Below are positions 1-6,158 of a DNA stretch of 19,371 nt, in pieces. The DNA is from Actinomycetes bacterium (GTDB lineage Bacteria; Actinomycetota; Thermoleophilia; Solirubrobacterales; Solirubrobacteraceae). Location of the stretch: contig JAEZDB010000178.1 in assembly GCA_023429855.1 (NCBI GenBank), positions 1 to 19,371 on the forward strand, in the 5' to 3' direction. The translations under genes and the position numbers were made by a program. Position 1 is the stretch's first letter; each line of letters starts with the position of its first letter. A model generated the notes under the pieces. It searched no databases and was not told where the DNA came from. It saw only the letters and a list, made by a program, of their open reading frames with translations.

Positions 1-39
1 GGCCCGCCCTGCGAGGTTCAAGTCCTTGCGGCCGCACCA
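1..39 (+). tRNA. 3' end of a tRNA, probably tRNA-Leu (cut by window edge)
   Basis: Positions 12-28 form a T arm: a 5-bp stem (12-16 with 24-28, one G-U pair) around the seven-base loop TTCAAGT. Then come a 7-nt acceptor 3' strand (29-35), an A discriminator (36) and an encoded CCA (37-39). The acceptor strand implies a 5' end of GCGGCCG. That end, the A discriminator and the GC-rich stretch before the T arm (looks like the end of a long variable arm) fit tRNA-Leu. The anticodon lies outside the window, so the identity is inferred. Confidence 0.6.
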
Positions 40-68
40 GCGGGCGTCCAGCCTTTACCTGGCCCCGC
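40..68. terminator. Hairpin between convergent tRNA genes
   Basis: An outer stem GCGGG/CCCGC (40-44 with 64-68) encloses an inner CCAG/CTGG stem (48-51 with 59-62). It fills the short gap between the tRNA ending at 39 and tRNA-Gln ending at 73 on the other strand. It could stop or process both transcripts. There is no T run, so terminator function is inferred from position only. Confidence 0.3.
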
Positions 69-72
69 AAGT

Positions 73-144
73 TTGCGCACCTTGGATTCGAACCAAGACT
101 TGACAGCTCCAAAGGCTGCTGTGCTGCCGTTACACCAGTGCGCA
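73..144 (-). tRNA. tRNA-Gln (anticodon UUG)
   Basis: Read on the minus strand this is a complete cloverleaf. The acceptor stem TGCGCAC (144-138) pairs with GTGCGCA (80-74). The D arm contains GGTGTAACGGCAGCAC. The anticodon loop CTTTGGA gives anticodon TTG, which reads CAA glutamine codons. The T arm is CTTGG-TTCGAAT-CCAAG. The discriminator is A and CCA is not encoded, unlike the neighbouring tRNA on the plus strand. The D-arm sequence is typical of bacterial tRNA-Gln. Confidence 0.93.
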
Positions 145-167
145 TCGGGCGTGGGCGCCCTGTGCAG

Positions 168-173
168 ACAATA
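168..173 (-). promoter_or_regulatory. Possible -10 box for tRNA-Gln
   Basis: On the minus strand TATTGT (173-168) lies 23 nt upstream of the tRNA 5' end. It would place the start about 17 nt before the mature tRNA. No convincing -35 was seen, so this is tentative. Confidence 0.35.
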
Positions 174-258
174 CGCACGCGCGGCGCGGCGTTCTTCGTG
201 GCCGCGTCTTGGTGGCGGCGGTTTGGCGGTCGCGTCGGCGTTCGGGGTGGTGGCTCGC

Positions 259-264
259 TAGCGT
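259..264 (+). promoter_or_regulatory. -10 box for leaderless glmU
   Basis: TAGCGT ends 7 nt before GTG272, so transcription would begin at or next to the start codon. It belongs to the window-wide TANNNT series and decides GTG272 over the in-frame GTG263, which overlaps the hexamer. The 145-271 gap holds nothing else that I can recognise. Confidence 0.5.
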
Positions 265-271
265 GCGGCGG

Positions 272-1645
272 GTGTCTTTTGCTGTTGTGGTCCTTGCTGC
301 TGGGAAGGGAACGCGGATGCGTTCTCGCACGCCGAAGGTGCTCCATGAGATTGCTGGGCGGCCGCTTGCGGCGTGGCCGATCGCGGCGGCTCGTGGGGCG
401 GGGGCTGGCCGGGTCGTGGTGGTGCAGGGGCCGGATCGTCCGCTGGACGAGCTGATTGCCGGGGCGGGGCCTGATGTGGTTTCGGCGATTCAGGAGCGGA
501 CTGATGGCACGGCGGGTGCGGTGATTGCGGCGTTGCCGGAGCTTGGTGACCACGAGATCGTGGTGGTGTTGCCGGGTGACGCTCCGTTGGTCGATGCTGA
601 TGCGATCCGGGAGTTGGTCGACCGGCATACGGGGCGGGCGGCTGCGGCGACGGTGCTGGGTGCGGTGTTGGATGACCCGACGGGGTATGGCCGGTTGGTG
701 CGCGATGAGGCCGGCGATCTGGTGAAGATCGTGGAGACGAAGGAGGCGGGCGATGCGACGGAGGCGGAGTTGGCGATCCGCGAGGTGAACGCCGGGGTGT
801 ACGCGTTTGAGGCGAAGGGGCTGCCGGCGGCGCTTGAGGCGATCGGGTCCGACAATGCGCAGGGTGAGCGCTATCTGCCTGATGTGTTGGCGGTGCTGCG
901 TGATGCGGGCGGGCCGATCGGGGCGGTTGCGGCGGCTGATCCGGCGGTGATTTTGGGCGTGAACGACCGCTGGCAGTTGGCGCAGGTGGCGGTGCTTGCG
1001 CGGCAGCGGATCAACCGCGGGCATGCTTTGGCGGGGGTGACGTTTGTCGATCCGGCGTCAGTGGTTGTCGATGCCGACGTGGTGATCGGTGAGGACACGG
1101 TTGTGGAGCCGGGCGTGCAGCTGCTGGCGGGTACGACGGTTGGCCGGGACTGCCGGATCGGGCAGGGGACGGTGGCGGTGGGGAGCGTCATCGCCGACGG
1201 CGCGACGATCCGAGCCAGCACGCTCGATGGGGCCAGTGTCGGCGAGGGGGTGAGCGTGGGCCCGTATGCCTATCTGCGGCCTGGTGCCCGGCTTGAGGCG
1301 GGAGCGAAAGCGGGCACGTTTGTCGAGATCAAGAACTCGGTCGTCGGCGAGGGCACGAAGGTGCCGCACCTCTCGTACATCGGCGACGCCGATATCGGTC
1401 CGGGCTCCAATCTGGGGGCGGGGACCATTACCGCGAACTACGACGGCCGCAAGAAGCACCGCACCACGATCGGTGCGGGGGTGAAGGGCGGCGTCGATAC
1501 GAGCTTCATCGCGCCGGTCACGGTTGGCGACGGCGCGTGGACGGCGGCCGGCTCGGTGGTGACGAAGGATGTGCCGGCGGGTGCGCTGGCGGTGGCGCGG
1601 GCGCGTCAGCACAACATCGACGGCTACGGGGAGCGCCAAGGCTAG
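272..1645 (+). CDS. glmU: Bifunctional GlmU: N-acetylglucosamine-1-phosphate uridyltransferase / glucosamine-1-phosphate acetyltransferase
   Basis: This cytosolic enzyme makes UDP-GlcNAc, the peptidoglycan precursor, in two steps: acetylation of glucosamine-1-phosphate, then uridylyl transfer from UTP. The N-terminal half is a nucleotidyltransferase with the signature LAAGKGTRMRS at residues 8-18, PKVLHEIAG from 21, and GDAPL at about 102-106. The C-terminal half is a left-handed beta-helix of hexapeptide repeats. It has HLSYIGDA starting at the likely catalytic His366 (E. coli His363), then NLGAGTITANYDG and a C-terminal VTKDVPAGALA segment. The product is 457 residues, matching the family (about 456). 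The start GTG272 is chosen because the protein then begins VSFAVVVLAAG, as expected, and because a -10 box sits 7 nt upstream. Third positions are rich in G, unlike the C-ending codons of genes to the right. prs follows after 88 nt. Confidence 0.97.
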   Translation: MSFAVVVLAAGKGTRMRSRTPKVLHEIAGRPLAAWPIAAARGAGAGRVVVVQGPDRPLDELIAGAGPDVVSAIQERTDGTAGAVIAALPELGDHEIVVVLPGDAPLVDADAIRELVDRHTGRAAAATVLGAVLDDPTGYGRLVRDEAGDLVKIVETKEAGDATEAELAIREVNAGVYAFEAKGLPAALEAIGSDNAQGERYLPDVLAVLRDAGGPIGAVAAADPAVILGVNDRWQLAQVAVLARQRINRGHALAGVTFVDPASVVVDADVVIGEDTVVEPGVQLLAGTTVGRDCRIGQGTVAVGSVIADGATIRASTLDGASVGEGVSVGPYAYLRPGARLEAGAKAGTFVEIKNSVVGEGTKVPHLSYIGDADIGPGSNLGAGTITANYDGRKKHRTTIGAGVKGGVDTSFIAPVTVGDGAWTAAGSVVTKDVPAGALAVARARQHNIDGYGERQG

Positions 1646-1665
1646 CTTGCGCGAGTCGCACCCTT

Positions 1666-1685
1666 TCTTCCAGATTGCAGGAAGA
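1666..1685. other. Hairpin in glmU-prs gap
   Basis: TCTTCC (1666-1671) pairs with GGAAGA (1680-1685) around an 8-nt loop, 20 nt after the glmU stop. No T run follows on the plus strand. It could be an RNA 3' end or processing site for glmU, or chance. Confidence 0.3.
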
Positions 1686-1721
1686 GCTCTGGGGGCGACG
1701 CCGACGAGGCGGCCCGCGCTC

Positions 1722-1727
1722 TACAAT
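1722..1727 (+). promoter_or_regulatory. -10 box for leaderless prs
   Basis: TACAAT, close to the TATAAT consensus, ends 6 nt before GTG1734. The expected transcription start is therefore the start codon itself. No clear -35 element was seen. Confidence 0.6.
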
Positions 1728-1733
1728 CGCCGC

Positions 1734-2756
1734 GTGACGCTCCCTGGGACCGAGTCGCGACTGTCTACGCGGCTCCCAATCGGCTACGACAAATCCCTGA
1801 TGTTGTTCGGCGGCCGGGCGAACCCCGGGTTGGCCATGCGCATCGCGGAGGATCTTGGAATCGGGCTTGGCCCCGTCACGCTCAAGACGTTCACGAGCGG
1901 CGAGGTGTACTGCCGCTACGAGGAGTCGATCCGCGGCGCCGACGTGTTCCTCGTGCAGTCGATCTGCGGCAATCCCGATACGGGTCTGACGCCGAACGAC
2001 GCGTTGATGGAGCTGATGCTCATGATCGACGCGGCGGTTGGCGCTTCGGCGCACCGCGTCATCGCGGTCACGCCGTTCTTCGGCTATTCCCGCCAAGACA
2101 AGAAGAGCGCGCCGCGCGAGCCGATTTCGTCGCGGATGGTCGCGCGGATGCTGGAGAGCGCCGGTGCCGACCGCGTCGTGACGATGGACCTGCATGCCGG
2201 TCAGATCCAGGGCTTCTTCCAGCGTCCTGTGGATCACATGACGGCGATGTTCATGCTCACGCAGTACTTCAACGATCTGCACTTGGAAGACGTGGTGATC
2301 GTCTCGCCGGATACGGGCCGCGCGAAGCTGAACAAGAAGTTTGCGTCGAAGATGGGCGCGGGGCTCGCGATTCTCGATAAGGACCGCCCTGCGCAGCAGG
2401 TGGCCGAGATCGGCTACGTGATCGGCGACGTGAAGGACAAGACCTGCGTGATCGTCGACGACATGATCGACACGGCTGGCACGCTGGCGGCCGCTGGTCG
2501 CGCGGTGATGGAGGCGGGGGCGAAGAAGGTCTATGCCGCGGCGACCCATCCGGTCTTCTCCGGGCAGGCGTACGCGAATCTCGCGGCGTCGCCGTTTGAG
2601 GAGATCGTTGTCACCGACACGATTCCGCTGCGCCCCGGCGCGCCCGACAACGTGCGGGTGATCTCGGCGGCCGACATGCTTACCGACTCGATCCGGGCGA
2701 TCTTCACCGACGATTCGGTCAGTGAAGTGTTCGACGGCGAGAACCAGCTCTTCTAA
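1734..2756 (+). CDS. prs: Ribose-phosphate pyrophosphokinase (PRPP synthetase)
   Basis: It transfers pyrophosphate from ATP to ribose-5-phosphate, giving PRPP for purine, pyrimidine, histidine, tryptophan and NAD synthesis. The product is 340 residues. Visible family motifs are LMLFGGRANP (22-31), the ATP/Mg segment SRQDKKSAPREP (119-130), DLHAGQIQGFF (152-162), and the PRPP-binding loop VIVDDMIDTAGT (239-250). GTG1734 is preferred because a strong -10 box lies 6 nt upstream. The next in-frame ATG (1800) would remove the N-terminal strand LMLFGG that the family needs. The gene follows glmU in the usual actinobacterial order but has its own promoter. Confidence 0.96.
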   Translation: MTLPGTESRLSTRLPIGYDKSLMLFGGRANPGLAMRIAEDLGIGLGPVTLKTFTSGEVYCRYEESIRGADVFLVQSICGNPDTGLTPNDALMELMLMIDAAVGASAHRVIAVTPFFGYSRQDKKSAPREPISSRMVARMLESAGADRVVTMDLHAGQIQGFFQRPVDHMTAMFMLTQYFNDLHLEDVVIVSPDTGRAKLNKKFASKMGAGLAILDKDRPAQQVAEIGYVIGDVKDKTCVIVDDMIDTAGTLAAAGRAVMEAGAKKVYAAATHPVFSGQAYANLAASPFEEIVVTDTIPLRPGAPDNVRVISAADMLTDSIRAIFTDDSVSEVFDGENQLF

Positions 2757-2760
2757 GGAG

Positions 2761-2778
2761 CAGGCGGCTCGGCGCCTG
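2761..2778 (+). terminator. Possible prs terminator hairpin
   Basis: CAGGCG (2761-2766) pairs with CGCCTG (2773-2778) just after the prs stop. It has no T tract, so it is a weak candidate. Confidence 0.35.
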
Positions 2779-2816
2779 ATGGCGCGGCCGGCAGGTATGG
2801 GACTGGCACGACTCCG

Positions 2817-2836
2817 TTGAGCAATGCTCAATGAGC
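2817..2836. promoter_or_regulatory. Overlapping palindromes, possible operator
   Basis: TTGAGC-AAT-GCTCAA (2817-2831) overlaps GCTCA-A-TGAGC (2826-2836). The block sits about 35-55 bp upstream of the -10 box of the secreted-protein gene starting at 2884. It is AT-rich for this genome. This is where an activator or repressor could bind; no cognate regulator is visible. Confidence 0.4.
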
Positions 2837-2870
2837 GATTTGCCGTCTTCCGGTAATTAGCGGTCCGGTC

Positions 2871-2876
2871 TACTCT
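2871..2876 (+). promoter_or_regulatory. -10 box for leaderless secreted-protein gene
   Basis: TACTCT ends 7 nt before ATG2884. A weak -35-like TTCCGG lies at 2848-2853 with 17-bp spacing. Confidence 0.55.
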
Positions 2877-2883
2877 GTGAGGC

Positions 2884-4080
2884 ATGTCTCCCAGTGCACG
2901 CCACCTGCTCCCGGCTGCCGCTGCTGCCGTCCTCGCGCTTGCTGCGCCGACCGCCGCGAGCGCCGCTCCGGTCCTTTCGAACAACGCCTGCGGCGGGTCC
3001 GATGGCCAGTGGGGGACGCTGCCGCTTGAACTCTCGGCGACTGCGACGCAGGACGGCCGGAATCTGAACGTCAGTGCGATTCAGCCGACCGTGACGATTC
3101 CGTCGTGGCTGCCGGCCAAGCTGGATCCGTACGCCGGGGTGATCGGCATCGCGCTGGGCACCGGGCGCAAGAACGTGACCGTCGATGCCTGGATGGCGGT
3201 CGCCGGGAACGGCAGCACGGACGCGCCACAGGTCCTCAAGACGACCGGCAAGCTCGGCTTCAGCGTCACGTTCACGGGCCTTGCCTACAGGCTCAGCAGT
3301 CCGTCGCTCACTCTTGACCCTGCGCCGGCCAGCACCTGGCACGCGCCGGATGCCGGCGCCACGATCGCGATCGCGCAGGCGCCAGCTGGCAGCCTCCCGG
3401 CGATTCCGGGCGGCGAGAACAATGCGACGGTCCAGCCCAAGGGCAGCCTGTGGATCCGCGGCTCGATCAGCGGCGTGTCGCTCACGATCGACTGCCAGCC
3501 GGGCACGACGCCCGATCCGCAGGCGCTCGGTTCGACCTTCACCCCTGGCGCGGCCTCGACGATCGTGAGCTCGGTCTTCGCCGCGGCGCCGGTAGCGGAG
3601 CAGCCAACGCCGCAGACGCCGGCGACGCCCACGGTTCCGACTCCGAATCCGACTCCGACTCCGACTCCGACTCCGGCAGCGCCTGCGCCTGCCGGCGGGG
3701 CGGGTGCTCCGCCCGCGGCTGCGCCTGCTCCGCCGGCCGCCACGAAGCCACTGGCGGCCGGCGCGCTCGCGCTCGCCTCGCCCTCGCTGAAGTTCGGAAG
3801 CGCGGCGGTACTTGTCAGCGTCTCGTGCCCGTCGGGCGGGCCCGACTGCACCGGCTCGGCCGTGATCAACTCCGCGAAGAAGCTGAAGGTCGGGCGGGGT
3901 GCTGCCAAGGTGCGCAAGCTCGCTGCCGGCAGGTACTCGGTGAAGGCCGGGGCTACCGCGCCGATCAAGCTCAAGCTCACGTCCGACGGCAAGAAGCTGA
4001 AGAAGAAGACCCTCGTCGCGGTCGTCACGCTCAAGCCCGCCACCGGCACGGCGGTCACCAAGCGCCTGCGCGCGAACTAG
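2884..4080 (+). CDS. Secreted protein with Pro/Thr linker, function unknown
   Basis: The 398-residue product is probably exported. Residues 1-27 form an Ala/Leu-rich signal peptide ending at a likely signal-peptidase I site (ASA, then AP). Residues about 30-235 are a beta-rich region with Cys near both ends (CGGSDG near 37, TIDCQPG near 202) and a GGENN motif, resembling the DUF6801-like domains of actinobacterial surface proteins. Residues about 240-290 are a Pro/Ala/Thr linker encoded in part by hexanucleotide repeats. The last ~100 residues contain a Cys pair (SCPSGGPDC) followed by a Lys-rich, Gly-poor beta domain ending near the stop, a type that recurs in Solirubrobacterales secreted proteins. 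I cannot assign a function; a cell-surface or extracellular role is inferred from its architecture. It is transcribed alone, with a palindromic block upstream. Confidence 0.85.
   Translation: MSPSARHLLPAAAAAVLALAAPTAASAAPVLSNNACGGSDGQWGTLPLELSATATQDGRNLNVSAIQPTVTIPSWLPAKLDPYAGVIGIALGTGRKNVTVDAWMAVAGNGSTDAPQVLKTTGKLGFSVTFTGLAYRLSSPSLTLDPAPASTWHAPDAGATIAIAQAPAGSLPAIPGGENNATVQPKGSLWIRGSISGVSLTIDCQPGTTPDPQALGSTFTPGAASTIVSSVFAAAPVAEQPTPQTPATPTVPTPNPTPTPTPTPAAPAPAGGAGAPPAAAPAPPAATKPLAAGALALASPSLKFGSAAVLVSVSCPSGGPDCTGSAVINSAKKLKVGRGAAKVRKLAAGRYSVKAGATAPIKLKLTSDGKKLKKKTLVAVVTLKPATGTAVTKRLRAN
3637..3672 (+). repeat. Hexanucleotide repeat CCGACT x6
   Basis: There are six tandem copies of CCGACT, the second being CCGAAT. 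They encode Pro-Thr dipeptides (one Asn replaces Thr) in the linker of the secreted protein. The 6-bp unit keeps frame, so copy-number change would alter only linker length. Confidence 0.9.
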
Positions 4081-4093
4081 CGTAGGTGGTTCG

Positions 4094-4114
4094 GCGCCAG
4101 TGCAAAGCTGGCGC
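4094..4114 (+). terminator. Possible terminator after secreted-protein gene
   Basis: GCGCCAG (4094-4100) pairs with CTGGCGC (4108-4114) around a 7-nt loop, 14 nt after the stop at 4080. There is no T run. It separates the gene from the tetR promoter. Confidence 0.45.
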
Positions 4115-4119
4115 TGTCG

Positions 4120-4155
4120 CATTCCGATCGGCAGCGCGATAGGGTAATCGGAATG
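4120..4155. promoter_or_regulatory. Inverted repeat bracketing the tetR promoter (likely auto-operator)
   Basis: CATTCCGAT (4120-4128) and its exact reverse complement ATCGGAATG (4147-4155) flank the -10 box TAGGGT (4140-4145). The right arm includes the ATG start codon of the regulator gene. A protein on this site would cover both promoter and start, so self-repression by the adjacent TetR-type protein is the simplest inference. A further ATTCCG copy lies just inside the gene (4159-4164). Confidence 0.55.
4140..4145 (+). promoter_or_regulatory. -10 box for leaderless tetR-family gene
   Basis: TAGGGT ends 7 nt before ATG4153, inside the spacer of the 9-bp inverted repeat. Confidence 0.5.
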
Positions 4156-4728
4156 TCGATTCCGGCTACTGGGTCTGCGTCGTCGCCCGCTTGGATCTCG
4201 CTGACGAGCGAGCAGAAGCGCGCCCGCGTCCTCAGGGTCGCGGGCGAGCTCTTCGCTCGCGAGGGGCTCGAGTTCCCGATGCCGGAGCTGGCGAAGGCCG
4301 TTGGCGTTGGCGTCGGCAGCCTGTATCGCCAGATTGGGAAGAAGGACGACGTCGTCGCGGCGCTGATCGTCGAACGGCTAGGCGCCCTCGAAGCGCGCTA
4401 CCGGGCGGCGGCAGGCACCGACGATCCGATGGGTGCGCTGCTCGGCGTCATCGAGGCGACCGTCGAGGAGTGCGTCCACGACCGCGTGACGAAGATGTGC
4501 TGGGAGTTCGGCCCGGGGCGAGCCGACACCGAGGCTGCCCGAGCAGGTGCGCGCGAAGCGCTGCAGCACCTGATCGACAGCGCCCAGCAGGCTGGCGCCC
4601 TGCGCGACGACGCGTCGGGCAACGACCTGAGGTTCCTGTTCCGCGCTGCCCGCGAAGCCGAGAAGATCATGCCCGGCGGAGGCCAGCGGCTCGGCGAGCT
4701 CGTCCTCGCGGGCCTGGCGAAACACTAA
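4153..4728 (+). CDS. TetR/AcrR-family transcriptional regulator
   Basis: This 191-residue protein has the TetR layout. A DNA-binding N-terminal domain spans residues ~20-68, with the helix-turn-helix at ~42-62: PMPELAKAVGVGVGSLYRQIG, ending in the family's typical SLYRQIGKKDDV turn. An all-helical ligand/dimer domain (~75-190) has no recognisable ligand motif. The start ATG4153 is supported by the -10 box 7 nt upstream and by family length. The promoter lies within a 9-bp inverted repeat, so autoregulation is likely. No efflux pump or enzyme gene is divergent from it. Its other targets are unknown; the minus-strand pair to the right converges on it and is not an obvious target. Confidence 0.9.
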   Translation: MSIPATGSASSPAWISLTSEQKRARVLRVAGELFAREGLEFPMPELAKAVGVGVGSLYRQIGKKDDVVAALIVERLGALEARYRAAAGTDDPMGALLGVIEATVEECVHDRVTKMCWEFGPGRADTEAARAGAREALQHLIDSAQQAGALRDDASGNDLRFLFRAAREAEKIMPGGGQRLGELVLAGLAKH

Positions 4729-4736
4729 GCCGGGGG

Positions 4737-4773
4737 CGCGCCACCTCAGGCTGCGCATCCTGCCCGAGGCGCG
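4737..4773. terminator. Bidirectional terminator-like hairpin
   Basis: Between the convergent stops at 4728 and 4774, CGCGC (4737-4741) can pair with GCGCG (4769-4773) and an inner CAGG/CCTG stem (4747-4750 with 4759-4762) forms. It is imperfect and lacks T runs, so the assignment rests on position. Confidence 0.35.
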
Positions 4774-5094
4774 TCAGGCTCCGCGCTTGCGCACGACGAA
4801 GCCGCGGCTGAGGAGCGTCTCGAGCGCGGTCTCGAAGGCGCCGTAGTCGTGGGCGAGCAAATGCTCCAAGGGCGTCCCGGCAGGGCCCGACGCGCGCACC
4901 CAGCGTTGGATGCCCTCGCCGCTCACCTGCTCGCCGGCGGCACGCAGGAGCTCGTCGAGCACGGCGGTCTGTGGGAGCAGGTCGGCTTCGCCGGCCAGCA
5001 GCTGCACAGGCGAGAGGCCGAGGATGTCGCACAGCTCGTCGTCGCGGAGGCCGAGCCGGGCTTGGACCCGCTCGCCGGCGCCCGCGGGCGTCAT
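4774..5094 (-). CDS. Small protein resembling the MbcA/Xre antitoxin C-terminal domain
   Basis: This is a 106-residue cytosolic protein. The N-terminal half (LGLRDDELCDILGLSPVQLL, ~14-33) looks like a helix-turn-helix. The C-terminal half (IQRWVRASGPAGTPLEHLL, then a DYGAFETALETLLSRGF helix) resembles the toxin-binding domain of Xre/MbcA/ParS antitoxins, whose pattern is RWL...P....TPLELL..GD...VL..L. This is recognition by eye and the function is uncertain. No RES-type toxin is adjacent. It starts at ATG5094 and is linked to the upstream gene by an 8-codon ORF (5117-5091) with overlapping stop/start codons at both ends. That implies co-translation with the DUF4235-like gene. Confidence 0.7.
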   Translation of the reverse strand: MTPAGAGERVQARLGLRDDELCDILGLSPVQLLAGEADLLPQTAVLDELLRAAGEQVSGEGIQRWVRASGPAGTPLEHLLAHDYGAFETALETLLSRGFVVRKRGA

Positions 5095-5117
5095 CGGCCT
5101 GCGCTCGCGCGCCGCAT
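5091..5117 (-). CDS. Eight-codon relay ORF between two genes
   Basis: ATG5117 overlaps the TGA stop of the DUF4235-like gene (TGATG). The reading frame is MRRASAGR, and its own TGA (5093-5091) overlaps the next start, ATG5094 (ATGA). It may serve only to carry terminating ribosomes to the next gene. Whether the peptide has any role is unknown. Confidence 0.35.
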   Translation of the reverse strand: MRRASAGR

Positions 5118-5386
5118 CAGTTCTTGTGGGCGCTCTTGCCGGTGAGCGCAAGCGCGGCCTTCTCGGTGCCGCGGTCGGCGAGCGCCTTCGTGACGGCGAA
5201 GACGACCGCCTCGATGGTCGCGGCCAGCAGGACGTAGCGCAACTTGACCGAGAGGTCCTTGGCTTCCGGGCGGTCGGTGCCCGGCACGCCGTCGACGCGA
5301 CCGAGGGCTGCGGCGTTCAGGCGTTCGGCGCCCTTGCGGGCGAGGAGGCCCAGTCCGATCGAGATGGGGGCGCGCACGAGAAACAC
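5117..5386 (-). CDS. DUF4235-like small membrane protein
   Basis: This is an 89-residue protein starting at GTG5386. The N-terminus (VFLVRAPISIGLGLLARKG) is a hydrophobic segment. The C-terminal half has RYVLLAATIEAVVFAVTKAL followed by ADRGTEKAALALTG. This matches the DUF4235 pattern of a hydrophobic helix, then a D-R-G-x-x-K turn and an ALTG-like end. The family occurs in Actinobacteria and has no assigned function; an inner-membrane location is inferred. GTG5386 is chosen because TAGGCT lies exactly 7 nt upstream; longer versions would run through the intergenic region toward rplY. It is divergent from rplY and leads a two-gene unit. Confidence 0.75.
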   Translation of the reverse strand: MFLVRAPISIGLGLLARKGAERLNAAALGRVDGVPGTDRPEAKDLSVKLRYVLLAATIEAVVFAVTKALADRGTEKAALALTGKSAHKN

Positions 5387-5393
5387 GCCCTGC

Positions 5394-5399
5394 AGCCTA
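5394..5399 (-). promoter_or_regulatory. -10 box for leaderless DUF4235-like gene
   Basis: On the minus strand TAGGCT (5399-5394) ends 7 nt before GTG5386. The 5387-5510 divergent region also holds the rplY promoter. Confidence 0.55.
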
Positions 5400-5493
5400 T
5401 CGCCCGCCCGCGGGCATGAGTGGTGGGCGTGCGGGCATATCGGGTCTCGCGGCGTCCGATCAGAGGGAGGGGCAGTCTTGGCCGAGAAATCGC

Positions 5494-5499
5494 TACCAT
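5494..5499 (+). promoter_or_regulatory. -10 box for rplY
   Basis: TACCAT ends 11 nt before ATG5511, giving a leader of only about 4-5 nt. No Shine-Dalgarno is present near the start. Confidence 0.5.
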
Positions 5500-5510
5500 C
5501 TACCGCCGCT

Positions 5511-6152
5511 ATGGCCAACGACACGCTTACCCTCCCCATCCAGTCCCGCGAGGCCGGCAACTCGCGTGATGCGCGTCGCCTCCGCCGCACGGGCACGATC
5601 CCGGGTGTGCTCTACGGCCTCGACCAGGATCCCAAGTCGGTCGCGGTGCAGCCCGCCGACCTGCGCCTCGTCCTGATCGACTCGTCTGCGCTCTTCAACG
5701 TCGAGCTCGATGGTGAGCAGGTTCCGGTCCTGATCAAGTCGACCGACCGTCACCCTGTCCGCGGCGAAGTCACCCACGTCGATTTCCTCCGCGTCGACCT
5801 CAACCAGCCGATCGAGGCTGTCGTGCCGATCGAGCTCAAGGGCCTCGAGGACGCGCCGGGCGTCATCGGCCGTGGCGTCGTCGACCACCAGCTCCGGGAG
5901 ACGACCATCTCCGCGCTGCCGACGGCGATCCCCGAGTCGCTCGTGGCCGACGTGTCCTGGATGGACCTCGGCGACACCTTCCTGCTTAACCGCATCACGC
6001 CGCCGGAAGGCGTTTCGATCGTGGCCGAGCACGCCGACGAGATCGCCGTCGTCACCATCGTCGCCTCGCGCGGCTCGAAGGCTGCTGCCGCAGCCGACGA
6101 CGCTGCTGAGGGCGAGGGCGAGGGCGACGAAGCCGCCTCCGACGAGTCCTAA
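5511..6152 (+). CDS. rplY: 50S ribosomal protein L25, CTC (general stress) form
   Basis: This ribosomal protein binds 5S rRNA in the large subunit. At 213 residues it is the long CTC-type L25. The N-terminal L25 domain (~1-92) has GNSRDARRLRRTGTIPGVLYG (residues 16-36) and VRGEVTHVDFLRVD. The C-terminal TL5-type beta domain (~100-185) has ELKGLEDAPGVIGRGVVDHQ. An acidic Ala/Glu/Asp tail (from ~190) is common in actinobacterial homologues. ATG5511 fits the family N-terminus, and upstream sequence in frame belongs to the intergenic region. pth follows after 6 nt, an operon conserved widely in bacteria. Confidence 0.96.
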   Translation: MANDTLTLPIQSREAGNSRDARRLRRTGTIPGVLYGLDQDPKSVAVQPADLRLVLIDSSALFNVELDGEQVPVLIKSTDRHPVRGEVTHVDFLRVDLNQPIEAVVPIELKGLEDAPGVIGRGVVDHQLRETTISALPTAIPESLVADVSWMDLGDTFLLNRITPPEGVSIVAEHADEIAVVTIVASRGSKAAAAADDAAEGEGEGDEAASDES

Positions 6153-6158
6153 GCCGTC

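Noticed and set aside
263..265. GTG263 as glmU start
   Set aside because: It overlaps the TAGCGT hexamer (259-264). GTG272 gives the standard N-terminus and the 7-nt spacing seen elsewhere.
1518..2984. 488-codon minus-strand open frame opposite prs
   Set aside because: Antisense of a clear PRPP synthetase, no domains.
3637..3672. CRISPR-like repeat
   Set aside because: It is a short tandem hexamer coding for Pro-Thr with no spacers; no CRISPR array was seen anywhere in the window.
5404..5440. GC-rich palindromes in the rplY divergent region
   Set aside because: GCCCGCGGGC-type palindromes are expected at this base composition and have no special placement relative to the promoters.
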